A DNA stretch of 33,672 nucleotides. Origin: Planctomycetota bacterium (lineage in GTDB: Bacteria > Planctomycetota > Planctomycetia > Pirellulales > Pirellulaceae). A program made the position numbers and the translations under genes. The stretch lies in assembly GCA_027622275.1 (NCBI GenBank), contig JAQBZB010000076.1, positions 1 to 33,672 on the forward strand, read 5' to 3'. Positions 14,566 to 24,300 of this stretch are shown here, piece by piece. The notes beneath the pieces are model-generated. The model saw only the letters and a program-made list of their open reading frames with translations, was not told the DNA's origin and made no database searches. Position 1 is the stretch's first letter. Each line of letters begins with the position of its first letter.

Positions 14566-16608
14566 ATGCTCGAAGCTCCTGCAACATCTGTGATGCGATA
14601 CGTCCGCCACCGCCTGCCGATGTTGTTCGCGCTTATTCCCATCGCAGCCGGCACTCTGTGGCTCGCATATTGGCCGCCGAAGATTCACCGCGCATTTATC
14701 GCGGTGGATGGGAAGTACGTGGTCACGGCGACACAATTGGAAGTGGATCCGGATCGGTGGGAAGTGCGGAGGCTGGATCTGAAGTCCGGCGAAACGGAAC
14801 GCATGTCGCGAATGGTAGGTTCGATGCCCTTTGGATATTCACCCGATGACCGGTGGGTGACCGCAACGGTGGACGAGCGGGGAGTTACGTCGTTTTCCAT
14901 CCTGCACCTCGACGACTTCAGCGAGGAACCGATTGGTGATGCGGATCGCTGGAAGCTCGTACCGCAGATCTTGGACGAGCAGCGACTGGTTGGCTTCGAT
15001 CGCGATGGGAATCTTCTAGTGGTCAATCGAAGCACTGGCACCGAACAACATTTTTCGCTTCCTCCTTCAAACGCGTTTCGATTGACTTTTCACGTGCCCA
15101 CGCCTGATCGAATCGTGACCTTCGAGCGTCCGCAGGGAGGAGGCGCGGACAAGATGCGGTTGATCTCGTTGACCGAGCCGGTCGCGCAGATTGCAGAATG
15201 GAACTCAGCTTTCAGCGGGGATTCAGACGACGAGTGGTATATCTTAAACCCCGATGCGGATCGTTTGCAGCGCCTCTCACTTGAATCTGGCAGCGTGGTG
15301 GAAGAGTATTCACTGGCACCACTATTTGAAAAGGTTCCCGGCGCGGAAGTGGGGACGATACTGCCTCAAAGAAAACTAATCGGCCTCTACGACCCAATCG
15401 AAAAACGCTGCTTGCTTTACAATCTTAACACTCACGAGATCGTTGATTGTCTGCTACCTGACGTTGCTGGCGTTGTTGTCTCGAAGGACGAATCCTTTTT
15501 GGTTCTGGGCCAAGATCCTGTTGGGAAGTTGAAGGGAGTTAGCATCTTCGATCTAGACACACTCAAGACGCGCTGGTTGCATCTGCCCACGCAGGAATTG
15601 GCTACTTGGGAATTGTCTCGTGACCAGAGTCAATTGATTACAGTCTTCTACGACGGTTCGGTGACCGTCTTGGACATAGCCGATGGCGAAGTCGTGCGGA
15701 CCTACCGCAGCCGTGCATTGGTATTGCCGATCTTCGGCTGCATGTTGGGGGGATTCATCGCGTGGTGGGTACTTTGGGTGCGGGCTGGGAACCGATTAGA
15801 ATCTTCGCCATTGATCGATGCGATCTTTCTGAACGGACTGATCGCGGCTGCGTTTATCGTGCGAGTGAATCTGTCGGGCTCGATGCGAGATCCGTCGCGA
15901 ATGGCCTATCAAACGGCGCAATCATTGTTCGCGAGCTGGCTCGTCTTGCTCACTTGTTGGGCCGTGTTCGGAAAGACGCGCTGGTCGCTCCGCATACTGG
16001 CTCCGCTGTTCGGGATAGCCGGCACTTTCATTTTCGTACTCCTGAACTTTCGCGGAGATCACCTCGGCGTCTGGCAACTTGTCATCGGTGCCTTCGTCGT
16101 CGCGACCTTGTGCACGCTTTGGTTCGGCTTGCTGCGACGTTGGGGCTACTCCCTGATGTGCAGTGACCGCCGGGCGATATGCTCCGCGCGGGACCGCCGG
16201 CACCTCCCTTTGCGAGATCTGTTCTTCATCACGGCTGCAGTCGCGGCACTGCTGGCGGTGGTGCGTCTTGTGTCGCCCCATACGTTCGCTGCACGCGAAG
16301 CGGCCGAGTTGGCCTTGATTGCAATCACCGTCTCGCTGAACGGCGTCGCGGCCACTTGGGCCGCACTTAGCCGGCGGCATTGGATCGTGCGCCTCGTCTT
16401 GTTGTCGCTGGTTGTACTCGCGGCGGGTACCGTCCTTCCCGCCGTTTTTCCTGACCATCGACACTGGTATCACTGGCGGTTCATTGCGAAGTACCATGCC
16501 TTCATTGCACTCTTCACAGTCGCTACGGCACTCATATTCCGGTCGCACGGCTGGCGATTCCGCCGCGTGCCGCAGGGTGGATGCCACGATGCAATTAACC
16601 TCCTATAA
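14566..16608 (+). CDS. Membrane protein with propeller-like extracytoplasmic domain and C-terminal helix bundle
   Basis: A 680-residue protein I do not recognise as a named family. One hydrophobic helix near residues 19-36 anchors the N-terminus. Residues about 45-385 form a mostly beta, repeat-like region with recurring short motifs (VDGKYVVTA, SPDDRWVTA, VSKDESFLVLG, SRDQSQLITVF) typical of WD40/YVTN-type propeller blades. From about 390 to the end there are roughly nine hydrophobic segments. The arrangement suggests a propeller outside the cytoplasm tethered to a membrane bundle; a sensor or a component of the cell-envelope machinery is possible. It starts 111 bases after the heme protein gene. 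The ATG at 14566 has GGAG only 3 bases upstream; an alternative start at 14593 would remove nine residues. Confidence 0.65.
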   Translation: MLEAPATSVMRYVRHRLPMLFALIPIAAGTLWLAYWPPKIHRAFIAVDGKYVVTATQLEVDPDRWEVRRLDLKSGETERMSRMVGSMPFGYSPDDRWVTATVDERGVTSFSILHLDDFSEEPIGDADRWKLVPQILDEQRLVGFDRDGNLLVVNRSTGTEQHFSLPPSNAFRLTFHVPTPDRIVTFERPQGGGADKMRLISLTEPVAQIAEWNSAFSGDSDDEWYILNPDADRLQRLSLESGSVVEEYSLAPLFEKVPGAEVGTILPQRKLIGLYDPIEKRCLLYNLNTHEIVDCLLPDVAGVVVSKDESFLVLGQDPVGKLKGVSIFDLDTLKTRWLHLPTQELATWELSRDQSQLITVFYDGSVTVLDIADGEVVRTYRSRALVLPIFGCMLGGFIAWWVLWVRAGNRLESSPLIDAIFLNGLIAAAFIVRVNLSGSMRDPSRMAYQTAQSLFASWLVLLTCWAVFGKTRWSLRILAPLFGIAGTFIFVLLNFRGDHLGVWQLVIGAFVVATLCTLWFGLLRRWGYSLMCSDRRAICSARDRRHLPLRDLFFITAAVAALLAVVRLVSPHTFAAREAAELALIAITVSLNGVAATWAALSRRHWIVRLVLLSLVVLAAGTVLPAVFPDHRHWYHWRFIAKYHAFIALFTVATALIFRSHGWRFRRVPQGGCHDAINLL

Positions 16609-16643
16609 CAGACATTCGCTACTTTTCCGTGAGGGATCTCGCC

Positions 16644-17708
16644 ATGCTTCGCTGTACAACCTTGGTTCTCTCGGGCATCACATCGTTGGTGCTGGCTTCA
16701 CGCGCAGTGGCCGACGAACCCGCGGCGGCAACGCGCGTCTACCAGAACCAGCTGGTCCGTATCGACAACCCGAAGCCGCTGCTCGCCGATCATCCGGAGT
16801 TCTTCGAACCGATCATCGAACAAGCTCACTTCGAGGCCCCGCCGCTGGTTACTGATGAAGGGGCCGATCTGCATGTGCGAGCGTGGCGGTTTTCGTACAA
16901 CGCGCGCGGGATCATCGAGATGCCAAATCATCTGAAAGCTTCGCACACCGCCGTGATCATGGTTCACCCGTGGGGCATCGACGATGGGCAAGGCTGGGAC
17001 ACGCCGGAGCCGGCTGGCGTCGCGGACTTTTGTACGAAGGAGAAGAACCACCTCGCCGCGCGGCACACGCGCGAGATCGTGCGGCCGTTCATCAACTCCT
17101 TGCGCGGCGAGGCGGCTTTCGTGATGTACAGCCTGCCCGGCGGTAAAGATCCGATTCGACAGAAGCTCTATCGGTCGCTTGCTCACACACCGAGTGAAGC
17201 GGAACGAAAAGAGGGTGCAGCCGAGTTGAGCGCCAAGTTGAAGGGGTTTCAATATCAAGGCGAGCCGTTGCCGACGCAGTTATCGCTGTCGCAAGACAAG
17301 CCGGTGATCGACTACTTCCGCCAGTTCCCTGGGCTCGACGCCGGGGCGAAGTACAACAATGATGGCTTCTGGAGCCTGCCGATTCCCGTCACGTCCGATG
17401 TCGACGTCGCTCCGGAGGATATCGTCATTTACGATGCGGAGGGCTACGAGCCGCTGAAGAAGTTCTTGCAAAGCAACGCCATTCGGCACGTTTTGCTGAC
17501 CGGCTATGCCACGGACATGTGCTTTTGCCGAACGACCGCCGGATACGAGAATCTCTCCAAGGATTTCAATGTGTTTTTAGTTGGCGACGCGTCGCTCGCG
17601 ACTTTTCCGGCGAACACATCACCCCGCTTTGCGGTTAACGCAGCGATCTCTTTTGCTGCTCTCAATCAACTCGTTACGCAAGTCTCTTGGGTCAAACTGG
17701 ATCGGTGA
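16644..17708 (+). CDS. Secreted isochorismatase-fold cysteine hydrolase-like protein
   Basis: A 354-residue protein with a signal peptide (residues 1-23, ending AVADE). The isochorismatase/nicotinamidase fold is seen in residues about 100-345: a hydrophobic strand AVIMVHPW, and the nucleophile loop LTGYATDMCFCRTTAGYE with C293 in the position of the catalytic cysteine. The family triad is Asp-Lys-Cys. Here the strand that normally ends in the aspartate has H108, and the lysine before the cysteine loop is not evident (VIYDAEGYEPLKK), so the chemistry may be altered. The first 95 residues are not part of the usual fold. I prefer the ATG at 16644, with GAGGGA 9 bases upstream, over a GTG at 16629. 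It ends 2 bases before the next ATG, so the two genes are probably co-translated. Confidence 0.75.
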   Translation: MLRCTTLVLSGITSLVLASRAVADEPAAATRVYQNQLVRIDNPKPLLADHPEFFEPIIEQAHFEAPPLVTDEGADLHVRAWRFSYNARGIIEMPNHLKASHTAVIMVHPWGIDDGQGWDTPEPAGVADFCTKEKNHLAARHTREIVRPFINSLRGEAAFVMYSLPGGKDPIRQKLYRSLAHTPSEAERKEGAAELSAKLKGFQYQGEPLPTQLSLSQDKPVIDYFRQFPGLDAGAKYNNDGFWSLPIPVTSDVDVAPEDIVIYDAEGYEPLKKFLQSNAIRHVLLTGYATDMCFCRTTAGYENLSKDFNVFLVGDASLATFPANTSPRFAVNAAISFAALNQLVTQVSWVKLDR

Positions 17709-17710
17709 CA

Positions 17711-18739
17711 ATGAACGCTCAAATACAGACGACTTCTGTTTCGCGGCGAGACTTCCTTGCTGGAAGCGTTGCCGCATCGGCGCTGAGTCTGGCCGCACCG
17801 CACTCACTAGCGGCCGGCGCGGAAGCACCCAGCAGTAACGGGAACAAAGCGCTCATCGCGATCACTTTCGATCTCGAGATGAGCCGCAACTTTCCGACTC
17901 GCGAGACGACTCACTGGGACTACGAGAAAGGGAACTTGAACGAGGAAACGAAGCGATACTCCGTCGAAGCCGCCCGCCGTGTGAAAGAGGCGGGCGCATT
18001 GATGCATTTCTTCGCAGTGGGCCGAGTCTTTGAACAAGAAAACGTCGATTGGCTCCGCAAGATTATCGAAGCGGGCCACTTCGTGGGCAATCACACCTAT
18101 GATCACGTGAACGTGACGGCGACGAAGCTGGAAGACGTTCAATTCCGTTTCAGTCGTTCCCCCTGGTTAGCCGCCGGCAAGAAGCCCGCGGACTTGATCC
18201 GCGACAACATTCGGCTGTGCGAGTTGGCAATGCAAAGCCGACTCGGCATCAAGCCCGCCGGTTTTCGCACACCGGGCGGATTCAGCAACGGCCTGCGGGA
18301 TCGGCCTGATATCCGAGCCCTGTTGCAAGACCTCGGCTACAGCTGGATCAGCAGCCTGTATCCGCCGCATCCGAACACCGACCCGATGCAGGAGCCGTCT
18401 CGTGCCATCATCGACGCGATCGTCGCCGCGCAAGTGAACGCGCAGCCGTTCGCCTATCCCGACGGATTGATCGAGATTCCGATGAGTCCCATCAGCGACA
18501 TCGGTGCCTTCCGAACGGGACGCTGGCAGTTGGAGTGGTTTCTGCAAGTGATTCGAGAGTCGGTCGAATGGGCGATCGAACACCGAGCGGTCTTCGACTT
18601 CTTGGCTCATCCTTCGTGCATGTACGTCGTCGATCCCGAATTCAAAGCGATCGAATTGATTTGCGAACTGGTAAGGCAAGCCGGTGACCGCGCCGCGATT
18701 GTCGGCTTGGACAATATCGCGCAACGCGACTCGCCGTGA
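17711..18739 (+). CDS. Tat-exported polysaccharide deacetylase (NodB-type)
   Basis: A 342-residue protein. The N-terminus has a twin-arginine signal (SRRDFLAGS, 11-19) with an alanine-rich hydrophobic stretch. The NodB-type carbohydrate esterase fold (CE4) follows: motif 1 is TFDLE (52-56), with D54 as the likely base and E56 in place of the second aspartate. Motif 2 is H128-T-Y-D-H132, supplying the metal-binding histidines, and motif 3 is RTPGG (186-190). Such enzymes remove N-acetyl groups from chitin-like polymers or peptidoglycan-like sugars. Tat export suggests that it folds, possibly with its metal, before secretion. The ATG at 17711 follows the previous stop by two bases. The gene converges on the sigma factor gene, with 14 bases between the stops. 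Confidence 0.85.
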   Translation: MNAQIQTTSVSRRDFLAGSVAASALSLAAPHSLAAGAEAPSSNGNKALIAITFDLEMSRNFPTRETTHWDYEKGNLNEETKRYSVEAARRVKEAGALMHFFAVGRVFEQENVDWLRKIIEAGHFVGNHTYDHVNVTATKLEDVQFRFSRSPWLAAGKKPADLIRDNIRLCELAMQSRLGIKPAGFRTPGGFSNGLRDRPDIRALLQDLGYSWISSLYPPHPNTDPMQEPSRAIIDAIVAAQVNAQPFAYPDGLIEIPMSPISDIGAFRTGRWQLEWFLQVIRESVEWAIEHRAVFDFLAHPSCMYVVDPEFKAIELICELVRQAGDRAAIVGLDNIAQRDSP

Positions 18740-18753
18740 ACGTACAGGCGGTC

Positions 18754-20430
18754 TCAATTGCTATGAAAGGCGAACTCGCCCGAATCCGAGAGGGCATCGA
18801 GCCGTGCGTGGGAGGCCGCTTCGCGCAGCTTCTGCATGGCGCGAGCTTCGATCTGCCGAACTCGCTCTTTGCTGACGCCGAGTTCCACACCGACATCCTT
18901 CAACGTCATCGGTTCCCGCCCCGAGCCGATCCCGAATCGCGAAGTGATGATCTGCCGTTCGCGATCGGTCAGCCGCTGCATGATGCCGCTGACTTGATCC
19001 TCGCGCCGGCGTTGAGCGGCCAGTTGGGCGGTCGGATCGCTGCGGTGGCCGGGGCTGGCATCGAGCAATTCTTCCTGGCCGGTTCGGAAGCGATCCGTTT
19101 GCTTGATCTCGTTCGAGTACGCGCGGATGTAATTCTTCTTGATCGCCCACGTGGCGTAGGTGCTGAATTTGAAGCCGCGCGTGTAATCGAATTTCTCGAC
19201 GGCCCGCATTAGCGAGAGATTGCCTTCACTCACCTTGTCAAACAAGTCACCAGTACTCCCGATGTACTTCTTCGCGACCGCCACGACCAACCGCAAGTTC
19301 GAGCGGATGAGCAGGTTCTTCGTTTCAATGGCTTCCTTGTACAGCGACTCGATCTCATCCAAGAGCCGCGCCTTGGGGCGAGCCAAGTCAAGCTCCTCGC
19401 GAAGCTTCGATGTCTTGTACTTTAAGTAATTGTACTTGCGAAACAGATGTGTTTCCTGCGCGGCGGTCAGTAGCGGCACGTCGTACAAGCTGGCGATGTA
19501 CGCCGGCAAGTCCGATGGCTTGCGGGGCAAGCGCTGTCCGCTGGGTGCCATCGGCGTCGGTGCCAGTATCCGCTCGTCGGCACCTGACTTTTTGAACTCG
19601 GGCGAGTCCATGTGATCGAGCGGCAACTCGAAGATCCGCTCGGCGCGCGCCCGGTTCAGAACCCGAGCGGCGACCTTCGTATCGATCCCATACTGCTGTG
19701 CCAGCGCCGCCAGCGACTTGCCGCGGCGAAACTCTTTGTAGATGCGACGCTCAGCGCGTTCGTTCAACTTGCCTGGTGCCGCTCCTTCGTTCTTGCTGGC
19801 TTGCTTCAGCAACTGGCGAATCGACTCCAGGCTGCGTTGCGTGTCTCGCGCGATGGTTGCCACGACTTTCGAGATGGGAGTGCCGTTGTTCAACATCTCG
19901 TCGGCACGTCGCAACGTGTGTGTGCGTTCTTCTTCGGTGATCCGGCTGAACCGGCTGCCGCGACGAACAAGCTGCGGGTGCGCGGTCGCAAAGCGCTTCA
20001 ACGAGCTTTCCAAGAAGCCCACTCGCTGCCGCCCTTCAAAAGTGAACGTGCGTGCAATCAGACCCCGGTTCCGCCAGCGGCTGATCGTTTTGGCAGACAC
20101 ATTCCAGCGCCGGGCCACTTCATCAACCGTCAGCACCGGCTCCGCAGCGGCTTCAACCGGTGTAACCGTTGCCGCGGAGATCTCGTCAATCAGAAGCAAT
20201 AACTCGCGGCAGATCTCACTGCCCAACGCGGCTGGCGTTGCCGCGCCGCTACGATCGATCCCCAGCACCCGTTCCGCAACAGTGCCCATTTCGTACGATT
20301 TGCGCGCATCGATATGACTCAGTAATTGCTCGGCCCGCCGTGAACACTCCAAACGTGCCGCGGGATCGGTCATCGCCAAAATCCCTTGACCCAGCTCGTC
20401 AAAGATCGGTGTGTGTTGTTGAGTGTTCAT
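18754..20430 (-). CDS. Sigma-70 family RNA polymerase sigma factor with N-terminal helix-turn-helix modules
   Basis: A 558-residue protein and the only long gene on the minus strand. The C-terminal half is a sigma factor: region 2 at about 365-440 (SNLRLVVAVAKKYI, GNLSLMRAVEKFDY, FSTYATWAIKKNY) and region 4 at about 485-540 (LTDRERQIITSRFG, LGVSKERVRQIEARAM). The N-terminal half has a MerR/excisionase-like helix-turn-helix (VLTVDEVARRWNVSAKTISR, 99-118). Two further helical DNA-binding-like stretches lie at about 178-210 and 228-262 (SLAALAQQYGIDTKVAARVL). Group 1 and 2 sigma factors do not normally carry such modules. An AGGAGA box lies 6 bases upstream of the ATG. It could direct RNA polymerase to a specialised gene set and read a second DNA site itself; this is inferred. 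Confidence 0.9.
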   Translation of the reverse strand: MNTQQHTPIFDELGQGILAMTDPAARLECSRRAEQLLSHIDARKSYEMGTVAERVLGIDRSGAATPAALGSEICRELLLLIDEISAATVTPVEAAAEPVLTVDEVARRWNVSAKTISRWRNRGLIARTFTFEGRQRVGFLESSLKRFATAHPQLVRRGSRFSRITEEERTHTLRRADEMLNNGTPISKVVATIARDTQRSLESIRQLLKQASKNEGAAPGKLNERAERRIYKEFRRGKSLAALAQQYGIDTKVAARVLNRARAERIFELPLDHMDSPEFKKSGADERILAPTPMAPSGQRLPRKPSDLPAYIASLYDVPLLTAAQETHLFRKYNYLKYKTSKLREELDLARPKARLLDEIESLYKEAIETKNLLIRSNLRLVVAVAKKYIGSTGDLFDKVSEGNLSLMRAVEKFDYTRGFKFSTYATWAIKKNYIRAYSNEIKQTDRFRTGQEELLDASPGHRSDPTAQLAAQRRREDQVSGIMQRLTDRERQIITSRFGIGSGREPMTLKDVGVELGVSKERVRQIEARAMQKLREAASHARLDALSDSGEFAFHSN

Positions 20431-20827
20431 GTCAGTTCTCCTGAGACGGGGTCCGACTCGTTAGTTCGCGGCGACTGTCGATTTTGAGCCAAACCGGTGT
20501 CAAATCCACTGCGTTCTATCTTCTTCAATCTGGCAGCGAACCTTTGTTGCCAGATCAGACAAGCAAATTCGATGCCGTGGATGAATTCCTCAGATTTGTG
20601 GTATTTCCTACGAACCGTTTCTGGAAGAGTTCGTGACAAACTCGTCCCGCGATGAGTTGCCTGTCATCACTATGACAACGCCCGAAAGGGGCACTGCGAG
20701 GTCGGCGATTTCCGCCACACGGTCAAATTGTGACCTAGATTCGTGAAGAAACTTCACGCGCCTCCCAGGGGAGGCGGCCGGATCTTGCCCATCCGATGTT
20801 GGCCATTGTTTAGGAAATACATGTCCC
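20431..20827. other. Divergent intergenic region with three adjacent hairpins
   Basis: About 400 bases between the minus-strand sigma gene and the plus-strand small secreted protein, so it must hold both promoters; none could be assigned with confidence. Near the right side three inverted repeats follow one another: GGTCA/TGACC (20721-20735), GTGAAG/CTTCAC (20743-20757) and CGCCTCCC/GGGAGGCG (20759-20776). They have no T-tract, so they are more like a structured leader or operator cluster than a terminator. Confidence 0.6.
20437..20442 (-). promoter_or_regulatory. Ribosome-binding site of the sigma factor gene
   Basis: AGGAGA on the minus strand, 6 bases before the ATG at 20430. It is one of the clearest ribosome-binding sites in the window and fixes this start. 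Confidence 0.75.
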
Positions 20828-21037
20828 ATGAACACTCGGACTCAGTTGCTGCTGTTGGCCGTTGCATTAACCACGGCTTCGTTGCTGCCGGTCGAAGCCG
20901 CTTCTGCGTCTGGTCCAGTTATCGCACGAGGCGCTCAACGAGAAGCCATCAAATCGGAGCACATCCTCAATCGCCCCTACCGCCCGCTGCACTTCTACGG
21001 AAACACGGTACGCCGTCGCCACACACGGCACCGCTAA
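20828..21037 (+). CDS. Small secreted basic protein of unknown function
   Basis: A 69-residue protein with a clear signal peptide (MNTRTQLLLLAVALTTASLL, cleavage near VEAASA) and a short mature part ending in a basic tail (RPLHFYGNTVRRRHTRHR). I recall similar tiny planctomycete proteins with an RPLHFYGNTVRR-like ending, but no function is known to me. An AGGAA element lies upstream. The gene stands alone between a structured leader and a strong terminator-like hairpin at 21064-21109, which argues that it is a real transcription unit. The positive charge of the mature peptide would suit binding to nucleic acid or an anionic envelope polymer; that is speculation. Confidence 0.65.
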   Translation: MNTRTQLLLLAVALTTASLLPVEAASASGPVIARGAQREAIKSEHILNRPYRPLHFYGNTVRRRHTRHR

Positions 21038-21063
21038 CACAGTCCATCAACTTGAGACGTTTT

Positions 21064-21109
21064 CAACGAGCTCTGGTTCGCTTCTGTGAACCGGGGCTCT
21101 TGTTGTTTT
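21064..21109 (+). terminator. Rho-independent terminator after the small secreted protein gene
   Basis: Arms at 21064-21081 and 21086-21105 pair with a few mismatches around a 4-base loop (TTCT). The right arm is followed by TTTT. It starts 26 bases after the stop at 21037. Confidence 0.75.
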
Positions 21110-21222
21110 AGAGTGACTCGCAGTAGGCTCGTTGTCAGGTCGGACCACGGTTGTGCGATCAATGCACCTTTGCGTGCGTTTCGAGGAGAAGTATTGACGC
21201 CTCTCGTCATTGACGCCCTAGA

Positions 21223-21340
21223 AGTCTGTCCGCTTAATCACGTACGATGGCCTTCCAAGGCCGTCGTTCACCCGCATCGTAGGGAGACGACGGCCTTGGA
21301 AGGCCATCGTCCGAAAGGAAACGCGGTATCCGGACAGACT
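21223..21340. repeat. Nested palindromic repeat upstream of the kinase gene
   Basis: Inner arms at 21244-21267 and 21287-21310 are perfect 24-base inverted repeats. Outer arms AGTCTGTCCG (21223-21232) and CGGACAGACT (21331-21340) are also perfect. Each inner arm contains its own palindrome (GGCCTTCCAAGGCC), so each can fold alone. The element ends 38 bases before the kinase start, and the rest of the 21110-21378 gap shows nothing else. It resembles the BIME-like elements elsewhere in the window in layout, not in sequence. Confidence 0.85.
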
Positions 21341-21378
21341 CCTAGCGTTCAGTACCACTCACAATTCGAGGCCACGCC

Positions 21379-24300
21379 ATGCCTGCACCAAACGCAGACT
21401 CGAACCTTTTGTTCGGGATGACCGCATTGCAAATGGATTTCATCACGCGCGACGCCTTGCTCGCCGCGATGCAGGCTTGGACGTTTGACAAACAGCGTCA
21501 GCTCGGTGACATCCTGATCGAACAAGGCGTTCTGACCGACTCACAACGCGCGTTACTGAAGGAACTAGTCCAAGAACATCTTAAGCAACACGGTGACGAC
21601 CCGCAGAAGAGCTTGGCGGCGATTCGCGCTGATTCGTCAATCGGTGAAGCTCTCCAAAGTATCGACGATCGTGACGTACATGAGTCGCTGATTCACTTTG
21701 CGATCACACGTACTCCGGATATGTACGCGACGCGCCAGGCGAACGAAACAAGTGACGATGGCCAGCGGTTTCGCATCTTGCGGCCCCATGCGCAAGGTGG
21801 GCTCGGCCAGATCTCAGTCGCTTTCGATAAAGAGTTGCATCGTGAAGTAGCGCTCAAAGAGCTGCAGATGAAATACGCAGCCAACGAAGCGACGCGTGAA
21901 CGCTTCATGATTGAAGCCGAGATCACCGGTGGTCTGGAACACCCCAGCATCATCCCGGTGTACGGACTTGGCCATTACTCCGACGGACGTCCGTACTACG
22001 CGATGCGTTTCATCCGCGGCGACAACTTGCAAGAGGCAATCGACGCGTATCATCGCAGTCCCCCGGACGCGCGACATCTCGAACTGCACAAATTGCTGCG
22101 TCGCTTCGTCGACGTGTGTGATGCGGTGCAATACGCACACAGCCGCGGCGTGTTGCATCGCGACTTAAAGCCCGGCAACATCATGCTTGGCAAGTACGGC
22201 GAGACGTTGCTCGTTGACTGGGGGCTGGCGAAACCGATCGATAGCTCGAATGCCCCGACCTTGGTGGACGGACCGCCGCTGCACATTAGTTCGGGCAGCG
22301 GTTCCGCACCGACAAGCATGGGGTCCGTGGTCGGCACGCCAGGTTACATGAGCCCCGAGCAAGCGGCTGGTCGGCTGGATCTGCTTGGTCCGGCAAGCGA
22401 TGTTTATGGACTCGGAGCAACGCTTTATCACCTGTTGACCGGCCAAGCTCCCTTTCACGACAAGCTGTCCGAAGTGCTGAAGAAGATCGAGCGCGGCGAG
22501 TTCCAACCGCCGCGACAAGTGAATTCAAAGGTCCCACGCGCGTTGGAAGAAGTCTGTTTGAAAGCCATGCAAAGGCGGCCGGAAGATCGCTACACGTCGG
22601 CATCCCGGCTCGCCGAGGACGTCGAGCATTGGTTGGCGGACGAGCCGGTATCGACTTGGAAAGAACCTGTCTCCCAGCGACTGCGGCGCTGGACACGTCG
22701 TCATTGGAACGCGACGGTTGGGCTTGCCGCGATCGTTGTCGCAGGATTGGCCATGCTTGCCGTGAGTGCCGTTGTGTTGCGACGTGCTTATGATCACGAG
22801 CAACAGCAACATGCGGTCGTGCGACAGGTCGTCGACGACTACTTTACCGAGGTCAGTGAAGCGACGCTATTGAATCAACCGGGATCGCAACCACTCCGGC
22901 GCGAACTTTTGCAGCGGGCGCTCAAGTACTACGAAGACTTTGCGAAGGAGCATTCGCGCGATAGCGAGGCGCGAGACGAGTTGGGGAAAGCTCACTATCG
23001 GATCGGCATCATCAAAGAAGCCGTCGGCTCCGCGGAAGACTCGCTCGCTGCATTCGATCGCGCGATCGCACTTCAACGGACCCTTGCCGAAGAACAGCCG
23101 GCCCTCGAGGACCGCCTGCATGCACTGGGGCTAAGTCTTAACGCGCGCGGCCGATTGCTGTACGACATGGGGACGGTTGGCGAGGCAATCGACGCCTTGC
23201 AGCAAGCCATCACCGTTCGAACGCGACTCACCGCCCTCGCGACCGACAATGCCGAGTTCGCACGTGTGTTGGCGAACAGCCACATGAATCTCGGCGAATG
23301 TTTTCGAATCCAACGCAAAGAACGTGAAGCCCGCGGCGAGTTCGTCAAGGCGCAAGCGATTCGCGAACCTTGGCGCAACCGCGCGGACAACGTCACGCTA
23401 CAGCGAGATCTCGCAAAGGGGAGCTACAACCTGGGCAACTTGGAAGCCGACACAAAGAACGATGACGCGGCGGCGACAAGTTTTTCGAACGCCATTACGA
23501 ACCTTGCCACGATCCGCAACTACGATCCGGGCGACTTGGAAGTGGCCGAGATGCTTGCCATCTCGAATCGTCGAATGGCGGACTTGGAGCAAGCGTCCGA
23601 CCGAAACGAAGCGGCGCTCGCACACTACGTTGCTGCGCTGGCCATTGGCGAGCCTTTAGCCGGGAACAATCCAAGCGTTCGACAGTACCAGGCAACACGC
23701 GCCGGCATCTTGATGAACTACGCCGGCTTGCTTGCCAAGTTGGACCGCGTTGACGAAGCAGTCGCGACTTATGGGTCGGCTCGGGACGCACTGGCAACGC
23801 TCGCGGAGCAGTATCCGACGGCACTGGACTATCAGCTTGACCTGGCCGCGACGCTGGCGAATCTCGGGCGTCTTTACTTGTGGCTCGAAAGGCCGGGGGA
23901 CGCAGCTGATCCGTTACAGTCAGCAATGACGACCGTCGAGCACATCACGGCGGCCGAATTCGCGGTCCGAACGAAGTGGGTTCGCTCGGTGAGCCAGTTC
24001 AATGTTGGCCGCTATCTGTGGGCAACGGTCAGCGAACCGGAAGCGGTTGCGACGCTGGCAGCCAGCCACGTCGCCGTATCGCAACTCGCGAACGAGTTCC
24101 CCAATGAAACGCGTTACGCGACACAGCGTGATGAAGCCGCGCTCGAATTCTTCGCCGCTCACTTTGCCGCATCCAAGATCGAAGGCTCCGCGTCCAACGA
24201 CGAGGAAGCGATGGAGTTTCGATTGGAAACGATTCGCAAGCAACTGCCGGCAGACGAGTTGAGCCGCAGGGTGGCGGCGCGACTGCAATCCATGGCCCGC

